Shown here in pieces: positions 1 through 4,970 of a stretch of 7,128 nt of DNA. The number at the start of each line of letters is the position of its first letter. Position 1 is the first letter of the stretch. This stretch comes from Pseudomonadota bacterium (GTDB lineage: Bacteria; Desulfobacterota; Anaeroferrophillalia; Anaeroferrophillales; Tharpellaceae): contig WFRT01000190.1 of the NCBI GenBank assembly GCA_015486445.1, forward strand, positions 1 to 7,128, in the 5' to 3' direction. The notes beneath the pieces were generated by a model, which made no database searches, was not told the origin of the DNA, and worked only from the letters and a program-made list of their open reading frames with translations. The translations under genes and the position numbers were made by a program.

Positions 1-479
1 AAAAGACGCATCCCCTCCATTGCCATTGACACCGCCCCGGCATATTGAACCTTGGTCATGTTGTTGATATAGAGGGTCGGCGGCATTTCGGCCGGTTGGT
101 TGGCCTCCAGCAGGGCATCTATCAGCTCAAGGGCTTCAGGTTGATCAGTGCTGGAATTGGTCTGAGTTTGGGCCTGGGTTTTTCCCGGAAGCCGCGAGTC
201 ATTTTTGATTTTACGGTGGTTGTCAATTTTCGGATTACAGCTGTTGTCGTCAACGACCGTATTCCAGGAGTTATCGGGTTTTTCTGCTTTTCTGGAAGGT
301 GGAGCACCGGGTTGGGGCGAAGCATCAAAAGCGTTACTCCAGCCGGAGTTTCCGGCCCAGGCCGAAGACCGGCTATGAAAACTCTTCAGGGCCGGTTGGA
401 CGAGAAGCATTAAACAGGCAAACAAAATGAGGCGGAAAATTTGGGGGGCAAGAATCTTGCCTGGTTGTTTGATTTTCAT
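1..479 (-). CDS. Secreted protein of unknown function, 5' part only
   Basis: This frame is open from an ATG at 479 to the left edge: 159 codons with no stop, so the C-terminus lies outside the window. The start follows a strong AAGGAGG at 489-495 with 9 bases between; an in-frame ATG at 488 touches that motif and is too close to be used. Residues 1-42 look like a signal peptide: basic start MKIKQPGK, hydrophobic core around 16-27 (RLILFACLMLLV), possible cleavage after SAWA. Residues 43-105 are polar and low in complexity, rich in Asn, Asp, Pro, Ser and Lys. Residues 108-159 look more ordered, with a predicted helix (EALELIDALLEA) and then a YINNMTKVQYAGAVSMAMEGM stretch cut by the edge. Lysine codons are mostly AAA (8 of 11), in an AT-richer stretch than its neighbours. 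I do not recognise the family. An antisense frame at 45-413 is open but has no comparable start signal. Confidence 0.72.
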   Translation of the reverse strand, partial: MKIKQPGKILAPQIFRLILFACLMLLVQPALKSFHSRSSAWAGNSGWSNAFDASPQPGAPPSRKAEKPDNSWNTVVDDNSCNPKIDNHRKIKNDSRLPGKTQAQTQTNSSTDQPEALELIDALLEANQPAEMPPTLYINNMTKVQYAGAVSMAMEGMRL

Positions 480-488
480 GGGCCTCAT

Positions 489-495
489 CCTCCTT
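489..495 (-). promoter_or_regulatory. Shine-Dalgarno sequence of the secreted-protein gene
   Basis: AAGGAGG on the minus strand lies 9 bases before the ATG at 479. It decides that start over the in-frame ATG at 488, which directly abuts the motif. Confidence 0.75.
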
Positions 496-507
496 GCTGG
501 ACCGTAA

Positions 508-515
508 AATTACGT
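508..515. repeat. Left copy of 8-bp target-site duplication
   Basis: AATTACGT directly abuts the left end of the miniature element and is identical to 629-636. The match stops at exactly 8 bases on both sides, as expected for a duplicated insertion target. Confidence 0.85.
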
Positions 516-628
516 GTAACTATTCAGCTGAATTCTATCTCCCATCTTTCAGGAGGGGCGGGGGTGGTTTTTCTTAACGCTTAGCGAAGAAAAGCCGTGC
601 CCGACCCCGGATTTGGCTGAATAGTTAC
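516..628. mobile_element. 113-bp miniature inverted-repeat element, IS66-like ends
   Basis: The element has perfect 13-bp terminal inverted repeats: GTAACTATTCAGC at 516-528 and its reverse complement at 616-628. It is flanked immediately by an exact 8-bp direct repeat, AATTACGT, at 508-515 and 629-636. It encodes no protein. Its inner part can fold into a long imperfect hairpin (about 555-575 with 587-607, centred on CGC-TTA-GCG at 578-586), so the whole element is close to self-complementary. IS66-family transposons are known for ends starting GTAA and for 8-bp target duplications, which matches both features here, so I infer a non-autonomous element moved by an IS66-type transposase. No transposase is present in the window. 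The element lies between the stop of the TRAP membrane-subunit gene and the next gene on the same strand. The IS66 assignment is an inference from ends and duplication length. Confidence 0.85.
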
Positions 629-636
629 AATTACGT
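629..636. repeat. Right copy of 8-bp target-site duplication
   Basis: AATTACGT directly abuts the right end of the miniature element and is identical to 508-515. Taking out the element and one copy restores a plausible AT-rich intergenic sequence, with the target inside the inverted repeat CGTAA-AA-TTACG (503-514). Confidence 0.85.
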
Positions 637-658
637 TTTAAAAATTGCAGCTGCTGTT

Positions 659-2605
659 TTATGCCTTTGCTTCTCTGCGTTTTGTTTTCGTGGCCAGCCA
701 CTGGCGGGCGGCGAGGATGGCCAGGAGGACGGCGCCGGCGGTGCTGAAGCGGTTGTCGGGCCAGAAGAGGGCTAAGGCGGCCAGGGCCATCAGGGCGGTT
801 TCGACCAGGCTTAAGGCCTGAAAAAGAAATCTTTCCAAGGCGCTGGTGAAGGCGACCAAGCCGATGGTTGTAAAGATCATGGTCAGGACCACTTCGCCGA
901 CCGGGCCGTTGCCGAGCAGGGGGCGGTAGGCCATGACGATCGGGATGATGTAGAGACCTTTGGCGATCTTCCAGGAGGCGAGCGCGGTTTTCAGCGGCGA
1001 GGCCCCGGCGATCCCGGCTCCGGCGAACGAGGCCAGTGAAACCGGCGGGGTGACATTGGCGTCCTGGCTGTACCAGAAGACGATCATGTGGGCGACGATG
1101 ATCGGCAGGCCCAAATCCATCAGGGCCGGGCCGGCGAGGATCACGAGAACGATGTAGGATGCGGTTACCGGCAGGCCCATGCCGAGAACCAGCGAGGCCA
1201 GCCCGATCAGCATGATTGCCAGCAGCGGGCTGCCGCCCGACAGCGAGACTACGAGGCTGGAGAATTTCAGCCCGAGCCCGGTCAGGCTGACGCAGCCGAC
1301 GATGATCCCGGCACAGCCGCAGGCGATCGACACCATCACCGCGCTCTTGGCCCCGGCCTCGAGTCCGTTCAGGATGTCCCTGAAGCTCAGCCGCGTACTT
1401 TTTCTCAGCATCGCCGTAGCGATGGTCGAGACCACGGCCACGAAGCCGGCCATCATCGGGCTGTAGTTGTTGCAGAGGACGTAGATCAGGATGAAAACCG
1501 GCAGCAGGAAGTGGATCCCCTTGCGGACGGTTTCGCCGACTTTCGGCAGGTCCTCCCGGGGCAGGGGCTTGAACCCCTCTTTCCGGGCCTCGAAGTGGAC
1601 GAAGAAAAGCACGCTCAGGTAGTAGAGCAGGGCCGGGACGATGGCGATCTTGACGATGTAGAGGTAGGAGGTGTTGGTGAATTCGGCCATCAGGAAGGCC
1701 CCGGCTCCCATGATCGGGGGCATGATCTGGCCGCCGGTCGAGGCCGCCGCCTCGACGGCCCCGGCGATGTGGGGCTTGTAGCCGACCTTTTTCATCATCG
1801 GGATCGTGAACGAACCGGTAGTGACGACGTTGGCGACCGCCGAGCCCGAGACTGAGCCCATGAAGCCGCTGGCCAGGACCGCGGTCTTGGCCGGGCCGCC
1901 GGTCATCCGGCCGGTCAGGGCGTAGGCGAGATCGATGAAGAAATCGCCGCCGCCGGAGCGCTCGAGAAAGGCCCCGAAGAGGATGAAGACGAAAACGAAG
2001 GTCGCCGCGACCCCGGTCGGCAGGCCCCAGATGCCCTCGGTGGTGAGATAGAGGGTGGTGACGATGCGTTCGATGCTGTAGCCCTTGTGGGCGATGAGGT
2101 CGGGCATCCAGGGGCCGAAATAGGTGTAGAGGAGGAAGATGATGGCAATCGCCGCCATGAAGAAGCCGATGACCCGGCGGGTTGCCTCCATGACCAGGAA
2201 CAGGGCGATGACCCCCATGACGACGTCGGTCCGGGTCCAGTCGCCCTGGCGTTCGACGATGGCGCCGAACTGGGTCCAGATGTAGGCGCCGATGACGACG
2301 CAGAGAAGGATCAGGATGAAATCCGCGATCATGAAGAGGTCGAAGCGGTCGCGGGCCGCCGCCTTGCAGGGCGGATAGAGGGCATAGATCAGGATCATGA
2401 TCAGGACCAGGTGGATCGAGCGCTGGTAGATCGCGGCCAGCGGCGAGATGCCGGCGGTATAGAGCTGAAAGAGGGAAAGTCCGATCGCCGCGGTGGTGAT
2501 CGCCAGGGCGAAAATCCCGCGCAGATGGCGGGGGCCGGCCGCTTTGTCTTCCAGGACCAGCGGTTTGCCGGTTGCATCGAGAGTTGGGGATTGTTTTTCA
2601 GTCAT
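659..2605 (-). CDS. TRAP transporter fused membrane subunit (4TM/12TM, TAXI type)
   Basis: This 648-residue inner-membrane protein is the permease of a TAXI-type TRAP transporter; the family uses an ion gradient to import a solute delivered by a periplasmic binding protein. The small (DctQ-like) and large (DctM-like) subunits are fused, which is usual for TAXI systems, and the length is normal. Residues 1-28 are cytoplasmic. Hydrophobic segments start near 31 and continue to about 635, with the DctQ-like part up to about 160 and the DctM-like part after about 195. Visible family motifs are GSVSGSAVANV (250-260), GGQIMPP (291-297), LGMGLPVTASY (474-484) and NVTPPVSLA (517-525). The last segments (570-635) form the variable C-terminal tail, ending in a basic KTKRREAKA. 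The ATG at 2605 overlaps the end of the DUF1850 gene by 8 bases and has only a weak ribosome site, which suggests translational coupling. No frameshift is seen. Confidence 0.96.
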   Translation of the reverse strand: MTEKQSPTLDATGKPLVLEDKAAGPRHLRGIFALAITTAAIGLSLFQLYTAGISPLAAIYQRSIHLVLIMILIYALYPPCKAAARDRFDLFMIADFILILLCVVIGAYIWTQFGAIVERQGDWTRTDVVMGVIALFLVMEATRRVIGFFMAAIAIIFLLYTYFGPWMPDLIAHKGYSIERIVTTLYLTTEGIWGLPTGVAATFVFVFILFGAFLERSGGGDFFIDLAYALTGRMTGGPAKTAVLASGFMGSVSGSAVANVVTTGSFTIPMMKKVGYKPHIAGAVEAAASTGGQIMPPIMGAGAFLMAEFTNTSYLYIVKIAIVPALLYYLSVLFFVHFEARKEGFKPLPREDLPKVGETVRKGIHFLLPVFILIYVLCNNYSPMMAGFVAVVSTIATAMLRKSTRLSFRDILNGLEAGAKSAVMVSIACGCAGIIVGCVSLTGLGLKFSSLVVSLSGGSPLLAIMLIGLASLVLGMGLPVTASYIVLVILAGPALMDLGLPIIVAHMIVFWYSQDANVTPPVSLASFAGAGIAGASPLKTALASWKIAKGLYIIPIVMAYRPLLGNGPVGEVVLTMIFTTIGLVAFTSALERFLFQALSLVETALMALAALALFWPDNRFSTAGAVLLAILAARQWLATKTKRREAKA

Positions 2606-3182
2606 TGCCGTTCCCAGGTTGGCTGGTGGGTTTGCCGGTTGTGGTTTTCCGGTCGCCGGGGCGAAATTCGACCAGGGCCCGGGTTCCGGCGGCTTGCCGG
2701 GAGAGGTTGATTTCGCGGTCGTGGTAGATGATCGTATGGCCGACGCTCGGGGCCCCGATGCGGAGGATGAAGGAGCCTAAAGGCCGCTCCATGTCGCTGA
2801 TTGTAATCCAGTCTCTGTCCTGGGTCAATTTGCCGTGGCCGGGCCAGTGGCCAAGGCCGGCCCCGAACATCGTAAACCAGGTTTTTTCAAGGACCAGGCC
2901 TTTTTCGGGGTCGAGCCGGAACTGCTCGAAGATCGGGGTGTGATCGACCGAGTGGATGTAGCGGATGACGAAACGGTCGTTGGTTTTGACCGGCATTTCG
3001 GCGATGATTTTGCCGGTTGCGTAGTCACTGACGACCAGGCGCGGCCCGGGCGCTTCATTGGCCGGTTCCCGGGCCCGGGCCGACGGCCGGGAAATAAACA
3101 CCGGCAGGGCCAGCAGGAGAAGAAAAATCAATCCCGGCACCCTCAAAAGAGGATGCCGGGACGAAAAGAGCGGTTTTTTCAT
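2598..3182 (-). CDS. DUF1850 protein of the TAXI-TRAP cassette
   Basis: This 194-residue protein belongs to the DUF1850 family, which typically sits beside TAXI-TRAP transporters and has no settled function. I place the start at ATG 3182 because MKKPLFSSRHPLLRVPG followed by a hydrophobic stretch (18-31, LIFLLLLALPVFI) forms a convincing signal peptide or membrane anchor. The frame stays open upstream to 3632, but that part lies opposite the binding-protein gene in another frame and does not read as protein. Family hallmarks are RYIHSVDHTPIFEQF (74-88) and the Gly-rich FGAGLGHWPG (106-115). A basic, Pro/Thr-rich tail follows residue 175. Most of the protein is expected outside the inner membrane. 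It begins 44 bases after the binding-protein stop, and its TGA overlaps the permease start. The ribosome site is weak. A hairpin inside its early codons is listed separately. Confidence 0.88.
   Translation of the reverse strand: MKKPLFSSRHPLLRVPGLIFLLLLALPVFISRPSARAREPANEAPGPRLVVSDYATGKIIAEMPVKTNDRFVIRYIHSVDHTPIFEQFRLDPEKGLVLEKTWFTMFGAGLGHWPGHGKLTQDRDWITISDMERPLGSFILRIGAPSVGHTIIYHDREINLSRQAAGTRALVEFRPGDRKTTTGKPTSQPGNGND
3133..3160 (-). terminator. Terminator-like hairpin within the DUF1850 coding region
   Basis: In minus-strand RNA, the arms at 3160-3149 (CCCGGCAUCCUC) and 3144-3133 (GAGGGUGCCGGG) form a continuous 12-bp stem with a UUUU loop. One pair is a U-G wobble that would be a C-A mismatch if the plus strand were transcribed, so the stem is better on the coding strand. 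The RNA then reads AUUGAUUUUUCUUCU, a U-rich run. The structure starts about 20 bases after the DUF1850 ATG and spans codons 8 to 17. It resembles a leaky intrinsic terminator or attenuator. The U-run is partly explained by codons for the hydrophobic segment, and function is unproven. Confidence 0.45.
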
Positions 3183-3197
3183 TGTCTCGGGCGGATT

Positions 3198-3220
3198 GCC
3201 GGACAAGTAAAGTGCCCGGC
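3198..3220 (-). other. Intercistronic stem-loop between binding-protein and DUF1850 genes
   Basis: In minus-strand RNA, GCCGGGCA (3220-3213) pairs with UGUCCGGC (3205-3198) over 8 bp with one G-U wobble and a 7-base loop. It begins 6 bases after the binding-protein stop codon. No U-run follows, so it is not a standard terminator. By analogy with other transporter operons it may protect the 3' end of the binding-protein message; that role is inferred. Confidence 0.5.
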
Positions 3221-3226
3221 GGCCGG

Positions 3227-4216
3227 CTACTTGGCGATCAGCCGTTCGGGTATGTCGATGCCTTTTTCGCGGATGTACCTGGCGGCCCCGGGGTGAAGCG
3301 GGATGGCCGAGTACTTGACCGCGTTTTCCGGGGTCGTGAACTTGGCGAAGTGGTGGATCTTGATCAGGTAGTCCTGGTTCTCGAAAACCGCCTTGGTGAG
3401 TTTGTAGACCAGTTCTTCGTCGAGATCGGCGTTGCAGATGAAGGTGTTCCAGACCGAAGCCGTGTAGACATCCTGGTCCTGACCCTTGTAGACCCCGGCC
3501 GGCAGGGTGTAGCCGGAATAGAAGGGGTATTTCGCGGTAATCGTGTTGATCTCCTCCTCGGTAAAGGGGAGGATCTTGATCGGGTGGGTGGTGGCGAGAT
3601 CCATGATCGAGGAAGTCGGCGGGGCCACGCACCAGATGCCGACGTCAATCGAATTGTCCTTCAAGGCATTGGCGTTTTCGTTGAAAGAGAGCCTGTAGAC
3701 CTTGAAAGAGCTGTAAGGAATATTGAGAGCGCCCTCGAGGATCAGGTTGGTCATGAACTCGGTGCCCGAGCCCGGGGCCCCGACCGAAACCTTTTTGCCC
3801 TTGAGGTCAGAAATTGCATCGATCCCGGAGTCGGCCCGGGTGACGACGTGGTAGACGTTGGGATACATGACGAACATACCGAGGATCTTCTGGGGCTTGT
3901 CCTTGAACTTGCCGGTCCCGGTGTAGGCCTGGTAGGCGACGTCGCTCATGATTTCGCCGAACAGGGTCTCGCCCCGGCTGCAGAGCTTGGTGTTTTCCAC
4001 CGAGGCCCCGGTGACCTCGGCCACCGCCTTGATGCCGTCCACCTTCTTGCTCCAGATCTCGGCGACGCCGCCGCCGTAGGGATAGTAGACGCCGCCGGTG
4101 CCGCCGGTGCCGATCGAGACGAAGCGGGTCCGGGCCGCGGCCGGTCCCGGGGTCAGGGCGAACATGAAGCCGATGATAACGGCCAGAACCAGGATCAGGG
4201 TCGATTTTTTCTGCAT
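3227..4216 (-). CDS. TAXI-family TRAP transporter solute-binding protein
   Basis: This 329-residue periplasmic protein would bind the substrate and hand it to the fused membrane subunit two genes downstream. A signal peptide (MQKK, hydrophobic 7-21, AxA near 26-28 before RTRF) is clear. The mature protein opens with the TAXI signature SIGTGGTGGVYYPYGGGVAE (34-53). Further hallmarks are SDVAYQAYTG (91-100), KKVSVGAPGSGTE (141-153) and the C-terminal IPLHPGAARYIREKGI (305-320). Length is typical. The ATG at 4216 is preceded by AGGAG at 4224-4228 with 7 bases between. Characterised TAXI proteins bind glutamate/glutamine or 2-oxoglutarate-like compounds, but the substrate cannot be read from sequence here. 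It is the first of three clustered transporter genes and lies 85 bases after the lipoprotein gene. A 353-codon open frame on the opposite strand (3182-4243) is a shadow of this GC-rich gene. Confidence 0.96.
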   Translation of the reverse strand: MQKKSTLILVLAVIIGFMFALTPGPAAARTRFVSIGTGGTGGVYYPYGGGVAEIWSKKVDGIKAVAEVTGASVENTKLCSRGETLFGEIMSDVAYQAYTGTGKFKDKPQKILGMFVMYPNVYHVVTRADSGIDAISDLKGKKVSVGAPGSGTEFMTNLILEGALNIPYSSFKVYRLSFNENANALKDNSIDVGIWCVAPPTSSIMDLATTHPIKILPFTEEEINTITAKYPFYSGYTLPAGVYKGQDQDVYTASVWNTFICNADLDEELVYKLTKAVFENQDYLIKIHHFAKFTTPENAVKYSAIPLHPGAARYIREKGIDIPERLIAK

Positions 4217-4265
4217 GGCAATGCTCCTGCTGTAGAAAATTGAAAATAAACGACAATAATCGGAC

Positions 4266-4290
4266 CAGGTTTTCAGACTGTGAAAGCCTG
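4266..4290 (-). other. Hairpin between the lipoprotein and binding-protein genes
   Basis: CAGGTTTTCA (4266-4275) and TGAAAGCCTG (4281-4290) form 10-bp arms with one mismatched pair and a 5-base loop. It lies between the lipoprotein stop (4302) and the ribosome site of the transporter binding-protein gene (4224). The bases after it on the minus strand (GGUCCGAUUAUUG) are not a proper U-run, so it is at best a weak terminator or a processing site. Confidence 0.35.
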
Positions 4291-4301
4291 CTTCATAGCA
4301 T

Positions 4302-4724
4302 CTATTCGCCGATGATTCTTACGGTGACCAGCATTTTTTGGGACAGTTGCGTGGTTTTGATGAAGGGAATTTTGACGGTTGCGGTCTCTCCGGGTTTGAC
4401 CACCGGGGGCTTGCCCTTCCGGGGTACCAGGTAGCCGGCCGCCTTGTCCTGATCGATGAGGAAGATATTGACCCGGTAGCGGTGGGGTGTGCCGTCGACG
4501 TTCTTGATCGCGACCGTGTAGATCAGGGAAGGTTTTTTCTTGAAAGAGGCGAGTTCGCAACTGAAGGAAGCAACTTTTGCCTCCTTGCAGATCTGCCATT
4601 CGATGTCGCCCTTGCACTTGCTGCTTTCGGCCTTCTTGCCACTGCCGGCGCAGCCGCCCAAAAGGATGCCGGAAATCAGGGCCAGGGCCATGTAGAGAAG
4701 AATTCTTTTTACCGATGTGTTCAT
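4302..4724 (-). CDS. Small lipoprotein of unknown function
   Basis: I do not recognise a named family. The 140-residue product begins MNTSVKRILLYMALALISG and has a lipobox LGGC at 22-25, so Cys25 should be lipidated. The next residue is Ala, not Asp, which favours the outer membrane. After a Lys/Ser linker come three more cysteines (37, 46, 56; 9 and 10 residues apart), then a beta-rich region (68-138) with alternating hydrophobic residues and a KPGETATVKIPF turn, reminiscent of a small Ig-like beta sandwich. The ATG at 4724 is chosen because AAGGAGG lies at 4733-4739 with 8 bases between and the signal peptide starts here; the frame is open upstream to 4769, but those 15 residues would spoil the signal. 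It precedes the TAXI binding-protein gene by 85 bases on the same strand, so co-transcription is possible and a role with the transporter is conjecture. Confidence 0.82.
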   Translation of the reverse strand: MNTSVKRILLYMALALISGILLGGCAGSGKKAESSKCKGDIEWQICKEAKVASFSCELASFKKKPSLIYTVAIKNVDGTPHRYRVNIFLIDQDKAAGYLVPRKGKPPVVKPGETATVKIPFIKTTQLSQKMLVTVRIIGE

Positions 4725-4732
4725 TCCGCCTG

Positions 4733-4739
4733 CCTCCTT
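4733..4739 (-). promoter_or_regulatory. Shine-Dalgarno sequence of the lipoprotein gene
   Basis: AAGGAGG on the minus strand lies 8 bases before the ATG at 4724. It rejects the longer frame that begins at 4769, inside whose extra codons this motif would lie. Confidence 0.8.
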
Positions 4740-4779
4740 GGTTCGGTTGCCTGAAATGGTATCTGTCAAAACCCTGCCG

Positions 4780-4817
4780 CCCGGCTGGTCACCCCTTGCG
4801 GCCGGGTTCCGGGGAAC
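4780..4817 (-). other. GC-rich stem-loops in the lipoprotein leader
   Basis: CCCGGC (4780-4785) pairs with GCCGGG (4801-4806) around a 15-base loop. An adjoining GTTCC-GG-GGAAC inverted repeat lies at 4806-4817, so the two structures share one base. They sit in the presumed 5' leader, 55 to 95 bases before the lipoprotein ATG. I compared the region by eye with common riboswitch consensus sequences and could not assign one. It could be a structured leader or chance pairing in GC-rich DNA. Confidence 0.3.
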
Positions 4818-4862
4818 GGCCCTTTCAGTTTGAGATAAGCTGAGTTATTTCACCCTTTTCGG

Positions 4863-4888
4863 GTAATATGAAAACAATGTTTTGTCAA
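4863..4888 (-). promoter_or_regulatory. Candidate promoter for the lipoprotein/TAXI-TRAP genes
   Basis: A perfect -35 hexamer TTGACA (minus strand, 4888-4883) sits in an AT-rich patch, with an AAATAATTAATTAAAG tract just upstream that could act as an UP element. The best -10 candidate, TATTAC at 4868-4863, matches only 4 of 6 and leaves a short 14-base spacer, so the call is weak. The spacer holds the palindrome listed next. The position, about 140 bases before the lipoprotein ATG and after the flavoprotein stop, suits a promoter for the downstream genes. No convincing terminator for the flavoprotein gene is visible in 4889-4970. Confidence 0.33.
4871..4883. promoter_or_regulatory. 13-bp palindrome, possible operator
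   Basis: AAAACAATGTTTT is a perfect inverted repeat (AAAACA / TGTTTT around one base). It touches the TTGACA hexamer and fills most of the putative promoter spacer, where a repressor would block RNA polymerase. No regulator gene is present in the window and AT-rich palindromes can arise by chance. Confidence 0.3.
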
Positions 4889-4970
4889 GCTTTAATTAAT
4901 TATTTCCAAGGCTCTTTTTCCGGGCTGGTGAAAGGCTGTTAAGTTTTTGTTAATAAAGGACGATTGTTGT

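Noticed and set aside
45..413. 122-codon plus-strand frame
   Set aside because: The opposite strand has a better gene over the same bases, with a strong Shine-Dalgarno sequence and a clear signal peptide.
637..658. Possible intrinsic terminator just after the permease stop (GCAGCTGC then a T-run on the minus strand)
   Set aside because: GCAGCTGC is a loopless 8-bp palindrome and cannot form a stable hairpin; the T-run alone is not enough.
1088..1855. 255-codon open frame on the plus strand
   Set aside because: It is antisense to the TRAP membrane subunit and rich in Asp, Gln, Gly, Arg and His in a way that mirrors hydrophobic codons on the other strand; no start signal.
2087..2710. 207-codon plus-strand frame spanning the DUF1850/permease junction
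   Set aside because: It is an acidic shadow of the hydrophobic permease N-terminus; the genuine overlapping gene pair on the minus strand explains the region.
3154..3179. Plus-strand terminator made of the 3133-3160 hairpin and the TTTTTT at 3174-3179
   Set aside because: The T-run starts 13 bases after the stem, the stem has a C-A mismatch on this strand, and no plus-strand gene ends nearby.
3183..3632. Upstream extension of the DUF1850 frame
   Set aside because: It overlaps the TAXI gene in another frame and reads as Arg/His/Pro-rich nonsense; the signal peptide and family length support the ATG at 3182.
3182..4243. 353-codon open frame on the plus strand
   Set aside because: It lies exactly opposite the TAXI binding-protein gene, consists of Gly/Asp/Val/Arg-rich sequence with no family motifs, and is a typical antisense shadow in GC-rich DNA.
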